Shown in pieces: positions 1 to 11,215 of a DNA stretch of 64,000 nt (the first letter of the stretch is position 1; every line of letters starts with the position of its first letter). The notes beneath the pieces are model-generated. The model was given only the letters and a program-made list of their open reading frames with translations. It was not told the DNA's origin and searched no databases. The DNA is from Termitomyces sp. T153. Lineage: Eukaryota > Basidiomycota > Agaricomycetes > Agaricales > Lyophyllaceae. The position numbers were made by a program, and so were the translations under genes. Location: positions 1 through 64,000 of the forward strand of contig JACKQL020000141.1 in assembly GCA_018296165.2 (NCBI GenBank), given 5' to 3'.

Positions 1-679
1 TACCTCATCATGCATATTTCCAACTGCAGTACCAGAATGGGTGAATGCTCAAGAGACAAAGACTGACACAAATAAACCCATAGAGAGTAATACCCTTTGA
101 GCATATGAGATAGTAGGCTGTAATACACATAGATATGACTATCATTTGAGCATTGCTTGTATCAAACAATAGTGCATCACTCTTTGGTAGGTTTGGAGCA
201 TCACTCTATGACAATAGCTGATCCTTGACAAATACAAGGACCAACATCGATGACCTCATTGAAGTAATGGCAGGAAGCATCTTTTATTGGACTTAAATAA
301 ATAATGATAATGTCAAACAAGAATGGGGACAGACAACAATATCAATACTCATGAATCACATGATATAATGTGTGAGTACTTAAGTACCAATAACAACAAT
401 TGGAACAAAAGAAATACTCTGCACACTGAGAGTCTCATGATGGCAAAAAGTCAACTGAGGATAGTAATATGTAAACAATCACTGCAGCAATGAATGATGT
501 AAGCCTCTTGATTAAGCAAGTATTACATAAACCACAGATACAGTGATACCTTACATAATGGGGCTAAGGCAGCAATGTGGAATGGTACTTATGATCATCA
601 CTAGCCAGATCAGACTAATGAATTCTGATTGAGTGATTATAAGTATATTATTAGTATGTACAATAAATGACAGCTTGAA
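1..679. other. no gene recognised
   Basis: AT-rich, CpG-poor sequence with no long reading frame and no recognisable motif. It lies downstream of the minus-strand JmjC-like gene and may be its 3' flank or more transposon-derived DNA. Confidence 0.5.
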
Positions 680-3600
680 TTAACAAATGTGGCATTTTTT
701 AGATGGGGGCTCATCAGTGCAAGTGTGAAGGTCAGGTGTAGGCTTGGTGTCAGAATCCTCATCAGAGTACAGAGTGAGAGTGGGTGATTCAGGGGGTGTA
801 TCACTGATGTATCCATCTTCTGGACAATAATTTACTTCCACACATTCCTTGTCTGTGTAGGACACCCAGCCATGCATTTCATTTTTGAAAGAGGGTTGAG
901 CTCAAAATGTTTTAAGGGTAAGGCCAAGTCAAGTCACTACCTTACAGTCCCCCCATACATGACCATTGAGATATGGGAAGGCTAAGAAAGACAAGATATC
1001 AACAGTTCAGCAAAGATGAAAGGGAAAAGGTACACAGAACAATGAACATACAGAAATCAACAGGTTCAACCTTACAAATGGTGTATGTTTCACCTTGCCA
1101 TGTGAAGGACAACATCTTGCTAGGGTGTTTGCCAGAGAACATGTCAGAAAGTGAAATACAGTTATACACAAGCCATCCAGCTCCTTCTTGTAGGGTAGCT
1201 TGAATATCTACATGCATGGAGGATGGAGGCAGGTCAACATCATCACCGCAAATATGACTAGTCCAGGCCATCTTTTTGTAGTGTATCAGGATGCAGGCTT
1301 GATGAGCCAAGAATCCTGAGTAGACAGTGTTGAGTGCATCTATCCCTGTAAGTACACCATTCTTCCCTTCTAGTGCATGAGACAAGAAAAACCAGTACAT
1401 GAATCTTTGAGCATGAGCACAATTCTTGATAGACAATTCAAATGCTCACACATCTTGGCTATCCACAAACAACCATCCTGATAGACCACTGTACAGCTCA
1501 AAGTAGATGCACAGGTACAACAACACCAACACACCACTCCATGTGGAGAGATCTGGCAGATGGGAACTATTGTATTCTAAACACACCAGAATATAAATAG
1601 AGGTAAAAATAAAATAAAATGAAATAAATCACAATAAATCAAATGATGCTTACCATTTTCATCTGTTGAGTCCACAAAAGCAAGAACATAGAAAGTTAAC
1701 ATCTGCATTAGGATGTCATGTGAGGCCTGGCCATGATCCATATTTGAGACTGTGTTGGATGCAACAAAATGATGAAAAATGCCAACTATGGAGTCAGGCA
1801 GAGTTGTGACACAATAAAAATACCCACCCCAACATATACAAGGTTTGGGAGTGACTACTGCATGAGGAAGATTCTGACACATGATACTGGATAATTGTCA
1901 GAAAGGATGATATGTAAAATAATAAAATATAGAAGATACATCATTGTTTCCAGCTCCAGAACAAGCAAGTCTATGTTTCATTTCTTGGCGTTTGGTTTCC
2001 TCAATGCAAAATTGTTGACAAAAAGCTCCCAAGAAGCAAAGTCCCTGTAGTCACCAGATTTAGGCATCATGATAAACCAAAGCTTAATACCTGTCTTGAC
2101 CAGCAGGAAAGTTCCAAATCCATTGGAGTCTATGTGCCAATAATGATGAGTATTTGCAGTTGAAGCTATCCCCAATGCATGTCAGAGATCAGGTAGAAAT
2201 CACCACTCTTGCAGTAACTATGTCCTTGTACCTTGTTCCAGGCAGCCAGATCACTAGAAAAGGGAGGCAAGGGAAATGTTTCAACAGACCCAGGCAAGTT
2301 AAGAGCACTTAGAGCTCTGGGGTATGGAGCCTCAAGAGAGCAAATGAGACCTTTGGGAGTACCCTTTCTCAACAGATCAGTGCCCTTCTATTGGATGAAT
2401 TTCATTGAATGACAGATGACAAATGAATGAACCATGTAAATCTGTGAGTTTGTTGAGTGTGCATATTTGCAATAACAACCATTTGTTGAAACCAAGATTG
2501 ACATGACTGACATTGCAAATAAGTATGCATGCATGGTCACACAATAGCAGGCATATTTCATAAGGGGACCTAGTCTCATATTCCTGTCAAGTCAGGATTG
2601 TATAAACAGGCTGTTGTTCTGTATGACCAGATGCAACAGCAGAGGCATGCATATGGTTAAACCAAAGGATATCCCTCTTGAGCTGTTAGAATGCATTTGT
2701 TCAAGACATTCTGCAAATAAAAAATCATAATATAAATACATACGTGAAATTTAGGAACATATTCAAAGGTCCCTGCTCCACCAGGTATGGGTATATGAAC
2801 CTTTTCACCCTTGTGACAGATCCATTGGTGTTCAAGATCCAGACAATTGTCAATAACCAATGTTTCACTATGCTCATTGTCCTGAAAAAGCAACTGAACT
2901 TTCAGATTGACATAATGAGTATTGCAACACATATGGAAGACTTGAACATCAAATCAATTAGGGCTTGTTCTTCCTCCTCCAATGTATTGATGACATCCTC
3001 CTCATTGGAAGACATGTTTGTGTTGCTCTTTGGCTTTTTCTTGCCACTCTTTAGTTTTTTACCTGGCTTTGTAATAGGGCCTTCATTGTATTTATCACAT
3101 TTTGGATTTGCTGCAATATGGGAGGATTCTCTTGTTTGGTTTTCTGCTGTATTGTTATCAATAGACCATTCAATCTCCACCCTGGACTCTGGGCCAGATA
3201 TACCATCTCCACTACTGTCACCTACAGGTGAATCATGGTTATCAGATGTATTGATTGGAGAAGGTGACTGATTGGTTTGTTGGGGATCATCACAGTGTGG
3301 GGACAACCCAGAAGGGGATCCTATATCAATAGACAGATCAATCTCTACCCTGGACACTGGGCCAGACAGTCTGTTACAACTCCTGTCACCTCCAGGCAAG
3401 TTGTGGTTGTCAGATGTATTGTTTGGAGAAGGTGACTGTTTGGATTGTTTGGAATATTCACAGTGTGGGGACAACTCAGAAGGGGATCCTACTCCAGTAT
3501 GCAAATTATTGATGTCTGCCAACTCTGACAAAGGTAGAGAAGGATGGAAGGCATTGCCAACATCTTTTCCTAACATTGCATCAAACATATGCAAGTCAAT

Positions 3601-4122
3601 AGGTGGGGAGAAAGACATATCAGGCAAAATACAAGGGTCATTGGGGGTTTGTTGAATAGATGACATGGTAACCCCACTGCCAGGTTGATAAGAGAAAGGC
3701 TGGTCAACAGGGACAGATGACAATGGTGCAGGCAACCATCTGTCTGCAGGCACAGGTCCAAAATAAGAATTGACTGAGGAAGGGTCAGCACCAAACAAAG
3801 AACCAGATGGTATGAGCCCAAAGGTGCCAAATATGTCAGAGGGCATATGTGATATAGGCAATGTTCCATAATCAGACATATATGAATCCATGCTGAAGTC
3901 AAGTGATGTAGGAGGGAACAAGTAGGCCATGTTGATACCAGTCAAACCAGGCAATGGTTCTGATGAAGAGGATTCTACATTGTTATGTTTCCATTTCTGT
4001 GATGATACAGTTATGACATCAATCCAGGCTGGAGCACCACCATGTACTTTTGCAGAGAGATCCTCCAGAGTGGTTGACAATTCCTTGAGTGGATCACCTC
4101 CTTGCATGGCAGAAAACAGCAT
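680..4122 (-). pseudogene. decayed multi-exon gene for a JmjC-like (2OG-Fe(II)) protein
   Basis: Unrecognised at gene-name level; the core resembles fungal JmjC-like proteins, which use Fe(II) and 2-oxoglutarate. The N-terminal exon (4122 to about 2925) encodes a Ser/Pro/Asp-rich region. It holds an internal duplication of about 60 residues (shared SPSPxNTSDNH and SRVEI motifs) and a lysine-rich stretch GKKLKSGKKKPKSN that could be a nuclear signal. An intron with acceptor ttttcag leads to 2886-2745. The core exon (2372-1985) carries the Fe-ligand motif HID in YWHIDSNGFGTF. The next exon (1882-1654) carries the distal histidine in LPHAVVTP and ends at a gtaagc donor. Further coding-like pieces are at 1436-1200, and an acidic tail is at 877-680. 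A one-base deletion near 2176 breaks the frame just before the HID motif, so the copy looks dead. The JmjC assignment is by motif memory and moderately secure. Confidence 0.6.
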
Positions 4123-4505
4123 CTTCTACAAAGCACATTTGGCTTTGGAGATTGTTGATGGATGTGGAAGACCACTTATATGTCTCCAAAGCTACAAACA
4201 ATGTAAGGATGCAACAACACATGAAAAGCAACAAGTTATAAGACACCTCTAATAATGAATCCTTTCCAGATAGTGATCCATATTCTTGGGGCAGGAGCAA
4301 CATGAGTGGAGATACCAGCAGGGCTATGTACAATGTGTTGTGCATCATAGTAGAACATCCAAATGTACCTGATCCATCTATTGCAGCACCATGTATGCTA
4401 TGAAGGTATGCCAACTCTTCTCAATTGCTCAATCTGCTTTCTCTGACAATATAAGATTGAATATGACATCAAAATAAGTAGAATAATAAGCATACTCATC
4501 AACTA

Positions 4506-5240
4506 TTAGTTCTTTGATGGAGGACATGTCCAATGGCAGATACACATTACCCTAAAGAACATAATAGATAAGTTGTTGAATAAATATAAAAATAAATAAT
4601 ACAATGGAAGGTAATAAAGATAAAAATGCACCTTTAAGAGACAGCTCAAGTGGAGAGCAGCAGACATAAGGTTAATTAGAACATTGTGAACACTCTTTTT
4701 GGAGACCTGCTTTGCAAGATTGGAATACAACTTCATTTGATGCTGGTAAAGGAAGATCATGGACAACTCAAAAGTGTGTTCTTGCCATTAGACTCAGAAT
4801 TGACTTTGCATAGGTGCTGTAATAAATTTTTCTGAAATTTGCTGAGTAGAGTGGGAAGCGAGTTTAACAGATTGACCAGCTATAGAAAAAGGGGTAAGGA
4901 CAATAGATAGAATAAAGCTCTTAACAAGTACTGTTCAACTGTTTTCCAATACTGGTCCAGTGGTGGATGGCTGACAAGGGTCAGCACCATCCACAAGGGT
5001 CTGGATATCCAATACACAATAGGCAAGAACTACTTTGAAAAATGCCTCAAGAGCTCTGTCCTTGGTTATGCAAGAAACAGGTACTTCACAAAGGGTATCT
5101 CAAAAAATAGCAAACACATTGTTGCAGTTAGCCATAGACTGATTAGTTTCACAAACTGCAAGGGTGCATGCCAGATGCTAAACAAATTATAAGTGTCAAA
5201 TTAACAATATTGAGGCTACCCAATACTTTGACAGGCATAT
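4506..5240 (-). pseudogene. coding-like frame with in-frame stops, unknown product
   Basis: Read on the minus strand, about 5160 to 4620 keeps one protein-like frame (for example KDRALEAFFKVVLAYCVLD followed by IAGQSVKLASHSTQQ). It is interrupted by a few TGA/TAG codons, some at places where an arginine codon CGA would be expected. The product is unknown. It lies between the unknown gene at 5.56-7.95 kb and the JmjC-like gene on the same strand, so it could be an exon of either one. Confidence 0.35.
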
Positions 5241-5533
5241 TCTCAAAATATTTACTGATATCAAGTGTGTTTGAAATGACATTGGAGTACCAAGAATGCA
5301 AACCAAATCTAGGGTTTCCTATTCAGAGATGAGGTAATGGCATAGTACTCATTGCCACCAGGGGAGAAAATGACATTGAAAGAATATTAAACTACATGAC
5401 TCATTATATACAGGAAACACTGATTGTCAATCAAAGTTAGTCAGCAACTGCTGCTGCAGATGTATTAGTAATACATCAATAACAATAAACATAGGTGTTG
5501 GTAAGAAATAACCCAGCCAAACACTATATATGC

Positions 5534-5554
5534 TATATATATATATATATATAT
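5534..5554. repeat. (TA)n microsatellite
   Basis: About ten TA units directly downstream of a coding-like exon on the minus strand. Confidence 0.9.
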
Positions 5555-5559
5555 TGGCC

Positions 5560-7946
5560 AACCCACTTATATCCCCCACCTTCATACCAGTTTATACTGA
5601 ATCCAACAGTGACAACTGAACCTTCAGGTAGTTCAGCATTGTTATTTTTATAAGAATGCCAGCTAGGCAAAGTGTCAAAATCAGCAGGTTGAAAATGGAA
5701 AGGCCTTCCTGTCTCATTTTGACCATTGTAAATAGGCACTATAGTATGTAAGAACAAGGAACAATGGATTTATAACAGTGCAGTACCTTGCTGATCAAAC
5801 TCAATGACAGGCTTGTACACATCTGACATGCTAGCAGAAGTAAAAATGGGTGCATCAACCTCCATAAACATAGAATTGTTAAGGCCAACAGATGCAGGGC
5901 AATTCTTCTGCAGTGTTGCATATCCACCATCTGAACAATGTTACTTAAGCTGAAACACACAAGAGGATGTAGATCATGTACCATTGTTGTACTTGGGTGT
6001 CTTACCCTCTCCTCAGGATACAAACACAATGCCACAGCTGGAAATGGTGCTGTGAATCCCATCTGGCAAATTCATAACTTGGCAAAGCACAGCAAACTGT
6101 CAAAGGGATTCCTGATGGAATTCATACACTTCCAATCTATGCTGTCCATACTTCTCAGTGGATCCTCCAACAGCAACAGAACTATGTATCAAGTGAGAAG
6201 TAGATACCATGCCAGAAGACAAAGAAACACAAAAAGGTCTGGACTGGTCATAGAGGGCCAGATGTTTATTGTTACAATGAAGATCTCTAGGATCTATTCT
6301 TGCTAGATGGATGTAGAATCCATGGCAAACAAAGAGAAGAGAGAGCTATATCATAGTAAAATAATAGAAACAGACATGCAAATTGTAGATGCACACCCAG
6401 TTTTCTAAACTCATATGCTGCATGACCATGCAGATACAGGAATAACAAAGCTTTCTGTCACTGTTATACTTGTTGTATCTGAAAGGCTGCACTTTAAGCT
6501 GCTTTCTGCAGGACAGAAAGTGAAGACAACAGAATCTGATAAAATTTATGAGGCAACCAACATACTGTAAATGTGGCAGACCCTTGTAACTAGGTTTCAT
6601 GAAATCCTCTTGATATTGCAGCTGCATGATGGTATATTCAGCCAACTCATGAGTCAGATCAGTAGAGCCATCCAATTTGAGGGAATAAATGAGTCTGGAT
6701 CATTTTCCCAGAAGAGTTAGAGTAAAAAAAAAATGAACTTACTTGTCACAACTACTAAGGTCTTTGCCAGACATATTAGCAGTATGAATAAGTAAGGGGC
6801 TGGCTGCAACAGAGGAAATAGCAGGGACACTCAACCCAACATCAGAAGATATATTTTCAATGAAAGGGTCATCATCAACAACAAAATCAGACATATTGTT
6901 GCTCTAATAACCTCCAACCTTTTCATATTCATCTTCATCATTGTTGTTAGCATCCATAGCAGCAAGAGGCCTGGAAGCTGGACATTTGTGGAGACTACAG
7001 AATGCATATAAGTTAATAAATGGCTGATGCAACATTAACAGTACAACTAACTTGGAAACAACAGGTAATTCCTCATCAGAATCTGAAGATATTGTCACAG
7101 GACTACCAGGAGAGAGAGGTACAATGTTTGCATCTGCATCAATAACAGGGCTGGATGGTTCAGCCTTTACTGCAGGATAGACCCACATAACAGTGGATGG
7201 CTTTTTGGGTGCGACAGTCAGTGATTGCAGTGTCTAAAGAGCCTTATGGGTCACAGCATGCATGTGGCTGCATTATGATCAGGCAATTCTAAGGTACTGG
7301 TAGTACCCACAATGTACACAGGATGCCCAACAGGGGTCAATTCAGAATCATCAGCATCTAAACTGGCCAATGCATGACTATAGAACCAGTCAATATCATG
7401 TTGTCAAGAAAATAACAAATATACAGAACAGGCATGTCAATAACTGCAGCCCCAACTGTCTTCTTCTTCTTAGGGGAAGGAGTCAAAGGAGAACTCTCCA
7501 GACTGATAGAGGCAAGAATAAGCAAATACATGACTGCAACAGCTAAAAAAATACATGCCTCTCAAGGACAAGCAGAGCTTTATGCTTGGTAGGCAACCCA
7601 TCAATGCTATGTATAAATATATGTGATATAAGCAACCACTGAAATGGCATGACTTGAAGTATAAGTGCATGCAAAATCTGAAGAGTCACCCAAAGCTGTT
7701 GCAACATCAACAGGCAATCTGGAGACATTGTCAAATATGCTAGAGAAATGTGAGTCATTATAGACATGTTGGAAGGACATATAACACAATGACATATGAC
7801 TGGAGTTGGTCTTCATTCCTGGGGATATAGACATCAATATCAATAATAGGGGACAACACAGTGGAACAGACTGACAAAGACTTCAACTGTTGTGCAAGAG
7901 ACCTCACTTTCAAGGGACTAGATTTTGCTTGCTTGTGTGGAGGCAT
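5560..7946 (-). CDS. unknown multi-exon gene(s), transposon-associated
   Basis: Not recognised. Several pieces look like exons. A possible start at 7946 encodes MPPHKQAKSSPLKVRSLAQQ. Exon 7188-7045 encodes a Ser/Asp/Glu-rich stretch. Exon 6890-6743 ends at a gtaagt donor. Exon 5945-5788 is followed by an intron with gtactg donor and actatag acceptor. The exon after it, 5740-5560, includes GRPFHFQPADFDTLPSWHSY and ELPEGSVVTVGFSIN. The preserved splice sites argue that these are decayed spliced genes and not random frames. They could be one gene or several and could extend into the JmjC-like gene downstream. No catalytic motif was identified. Confidence 0.4.
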
Positions 7947-8870
7947 AGTGAACTTGACACATATTAGACAGATACAGATGCAAGGGGTAGAGAGAAGGAC
8001 AGGATACAGGAGTACAGAGTCAATGCTGCCAGACCAAACACCTTATTATACAGAGGAGGACAATGTATTAAAAAGGATAATTAATTTACAAAGAGTAAAA
8101 AGATAATGAATACAAAGAATCAGGGCAGGGTAATTAGAACATTATATGACATAAATCCACATATGAAATGAACAGCCAAAGATGCAATGACAGCTAACAA
8201 TACAGGACCCCATATCAGTATATTCTGCTAGATGACATGTCAAAGGGCAGAGCAATTCATATGAAGAATAAAGATACTTTAATGAAATTCAATGGCAAAG
8301 CAAAAGAAGGCAGCATAGCACAAAAAAAGAAAAGAGTACACAGTAAAGCACTGTTAATAGATGTACAGAAAGAAAACATAAAATAGAAGACTCCAAGAGA
8401 ATCACCAAACAAGCCAACTGTGAGACAGCAAAACAAGGGAATAAGGCAAACACAACAGGCCTGTCAGAAGCAATCAATGACAGATGTCCACATTGGAAGC
8501 AATGTGAGACATGAAGCAACATGAGCAATTGAAATGATTCACAGAAGGAAACAGAGAGAAGCAAGGCAACAGGAATGCCATGGAAATGAGACCAACACAC
8601 ACATAGTGAATTGTGCATTGTTAGTCAAGACATGCATGACAGCAACACAATAATTAGAACAGGACACCTATCAACTGAGGGACAAGAACCAGTACACAGT
8701 TTGAATTGTCTATAAGCACACAGTAGATTAAGTACACAAATATAACATTACCTAAATGTACCAAAGATTATCTGCTTGATATGACACTGTACCATGCTCT
8801 ACAGGTCATGGTGTTGGTCAAGGACTACAACAAAGCAAGAGCCAGTGAGTAAAATATTCAGTCATACTAA
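7947..8870. other. region between divergent coding-like blocks
   Basis: CpG-poor sequence between minus-strand exons ending at 7946 and plus-strand exons starting near 8.88 kb. It could hold a divergent promoter, but no clear TATA or other element can be singled out. Confidence 0.3.
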
Positions 8871-8879
8871 ATATTCATT

Positions 8880-9890
8880 ACTATTACTACTATCTTGCCT
8901 TGGTTTAATGTCAGAGACTGCACTTGAGCAAGCAATTATTAACCATGAAGAGGATGAAATGATGCTTGCCAACATTGCCAGTATAAGTTCAGTAGAGGTG
9001 AGTGCTGCCATTGCATACTGACCAAGAACAGGATCCTTCATGGGCAGAAGCAGTACAAATCAAAGAGATTGCAAACCCACAGACATGGAGATTGGTGTAC
9101 ATTCATGAAGATGGAGAGATCTTGAATGAGGAGCTTATATTCACCATATATGGTGCTATTACAGACAAAGATCTACTCCCTATTAAAAAGGATGTGTGTA
9201 TGAGGTCAGTTAAGACAGTCAAATGTCAGATACAAAGAGCTGACTTACAAGGTCAGTGATTACAAATGCATAAAATACATGAAACAATTGGTCAAGCTCA
9301 ATGGACTCAGGACTCAACATTTCAAAGACACAATGAAGAGTGCTGGGTTGATATGCAACTATTTCAATTGCAAGTTGGCCAAAGGCCAACTCAAATGTGA
9401 GTGGGGTGCCTACATAGGCCAGGACACAAGACACATTGACATTACAAACTGTTTATTCATGCCAACATCAGAGGCTTCATTGAAAAAAGAGCATCATCCA
9501 TTGAACAGGGATTTGGACTCATACAGACTTACTGAGAGGATACTTCCCAAAGGTTTCATGGTAACTGAGGACAACATAGTTCAGTATTCCAGAGCAAGAT
9601 TAGGCACAGATGGCAAGCAAACATAGGTAAATCTCATATCTAAAATATATATATAAAGAGAAAACACAAGATTAAATGAATATATGTTACAGGTACAAAT
9701 TATGCAAACCAGAAAGATTTAGAACAGGAGACATAGTAGCTGTTCAACTATTGTTCCAGGTCATCAATCTGAGCAGAGGCAAACTGAAAATGCTCCTAGT
9801 ATTGAGGTCCATTACACTCATTGACAAGAGCTTCAGATCAGTAAGCACACATCACCAGAATCAAATGTATGGAATGATGCACATATATCT
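8880..9890 (+). CDS. unknown multi-exon gene, plus strand
   Basis: Not recognised. Exons seem to be: to 8997, ending at a gtgagt donor; about 9034-9255 (WRLVYIHEDGEILNEELIF); about 9265-9625 (KGQLKCEWGAYIGQD, HHPLNRDLDSYRLTERILPK), with a gtaaat donor close to a stop; and, after a ttacag acceptor at 9692, an exon with RTGDIVAVQLLFQVI and LRSITLIDKSFR. The last exon is a compact beta-rich-looking stretch that I believe recurs in Agaricomycete repeat-associated hypothetical proteins, but I cannot name the family. It is divergent from the minus-strand block and CpG-depleted like it, so probably part of the same silenced mobile unit. Confidence 0.4.
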
Positions 9891-10155
9891 ATATAGCTGA
9901 CCCCACAATCTAACAATTCAGTGCAGAGTGGAGGTAAGCTAAAGTGGAAGCTCAGGGAGATAGTGAGCAATGTCTCACACAGAATGGAGGTTGACTTAGC
10001 TTGACATACCAAAGAACCATATGGCCACCCATAGTTCCAGGATAATACTGTAAAGCCATACAGAAATATAACATTGGCAGGCATGAACACACCTCAACAT
10101 CAATGAGATTGACTGCCAAAGAAATGCAGGGGTTACTATGCTATTCAGCTGATCT

Positions 10156-10545
10156 GGATTACACAATCCATTGCTGTAGCAACAGCTGACCAATCAAACC
10201 ACCTTTTGTTAATTGGATTACATCATCCATTGCTGCAGCTGCACATGACTAAGCAATCCAGTGTTTTTCATGTAAATAATGCAAAGTGAACACAATTATA
10301 AAATTAGCTCACCCAGATTACACAATCCATAACAGAGCTGATCCAATGCCCATGCATCCCTTACAACAATGTTGATGGTAGTGGGTTTCTGACAGCTCAC
10401 AGTCACATTTTTGTCACATCAAAATATGTCTCCTCCCATGCCTCCTTCCAGAGACATCATACTCAGATTACACAATCCATCACTATATTGCCAGATGACT
10501 GATCAACTGTTAAAGTGTTTTTGTTAATTGGATTACACAATCCAT
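10156..10545. repeat. cluster of palindromic GGATTACACAATCC motifs
   Basis: Five near-copies of the imperfect palindrome GGATTACACAATCCAT start at 10156, 10215, 10315, 10465 and 10530. At least two are accompanied by a GCTGACCAATCAA block and by TTTTTGTTAA. Irregular spacing (59, 100, 150, 65 bp) of a short palindrome next to transposon genes is what transposase-binding subterminal repeats look like. That role is inference. Confidence 0.7.
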
Positions 10546-10675
10546 TGTTGGTAACAGTAGCTGACCAATCAACCCAGTGTTTTTGTTAAGTATTTGATCT
10601 CAAATAACAAAAAGTTGACACATTTTAAATTTACCTTCATAAATTCAAATCATTTCAATGAACACTGACACATTG

Positions 10676-10835
10676 CAAAAGTGTACTAAGAGAAATACAA
10701 TATATATATTGTATATAATATACACCACAATCAAAGAACAGAAAGTAAACAAGAATAAAGAAAGACAAAACAAAATAAATGAAAACAAAAAAATACAAAA
10801 GGAAAAATATATATATATAAGAAAGAACTCATGTG
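10676..10835. repeat. AT-rich low-complexity stretch
   Basis: Contains TATATATATTGTATATAATATA and A-rich runs with another (TA)n near 10808. No gene. Confidence 0.8.
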
Positions 10836-10855
10836 TTGTTTCCATTAATTAGCTG

Positions 10856-11215
10856 GTGGTTCATAGCTGGAATGAGCAAGGAATAGCCAGAACAGAGTGA
10901 AAATCAAAAAATTGAGGACAAGAAGGAATAGCCAGGAATAGCTGTAGCCAGTGGTAATAGTCAAAGGGAGCAAATATTGAGGACAATATAGGAATAGCCT
11001 GTGGTCATAGCTGGAAGGAGTAAAAATTGAGGATAGCTAGTGGTAATAGCTGGAGGGAGCAAAAATTGAGGACAAGAAAAAGATACCTGGTCAGACCAGA
11101 TCATGTGCCTAATAGCCAAAGGGAGCAAAAAATGAGGACAAGAAAAAAGATACCTGGTCAGACCAGATCATGTGCATAAAAACATCATGTGGGATCAAAA
11201 ATTGAGGACAAAATT
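10856..11215. repeat. imperfect tandem repeats
   Basis: Variants of a block containing AATAGCTGGAGGGAGCAAAA and ATTGAGGACAAGAA recur at least six times. A longer unit of about 66 bp including TACCTGGTCAGACCAGATCA is duplicated at about 11043-11110 and 11111-11174. GGTCAGACC is itself palindromic. The array abuts the decayed gypsy pol and seems to have grown at its truncated 5' edge. Confidence 0.75.

Noticed and set aside
2744..3655. Plus-strand frames opposite the JmjC-like N-terminal exon
   Set aside because: The minus-strand frame is longer, contains an internal protein-level duplication and joins by splice sites to the JmjC-like core.
680..4122. TET/JBP dioxygenase instead of JmjC
   Set aside because: The HID...PHAVVT spacing and surrounding wording fit fungal JmjC-like proteins better; no TET/JBP-specific motif was recognised.
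5534..5554. Promoter TATA for a nearby gene
   Set aside because: A plain (TA)n microsatellite lying at the 3' side of a minus-strand exon.
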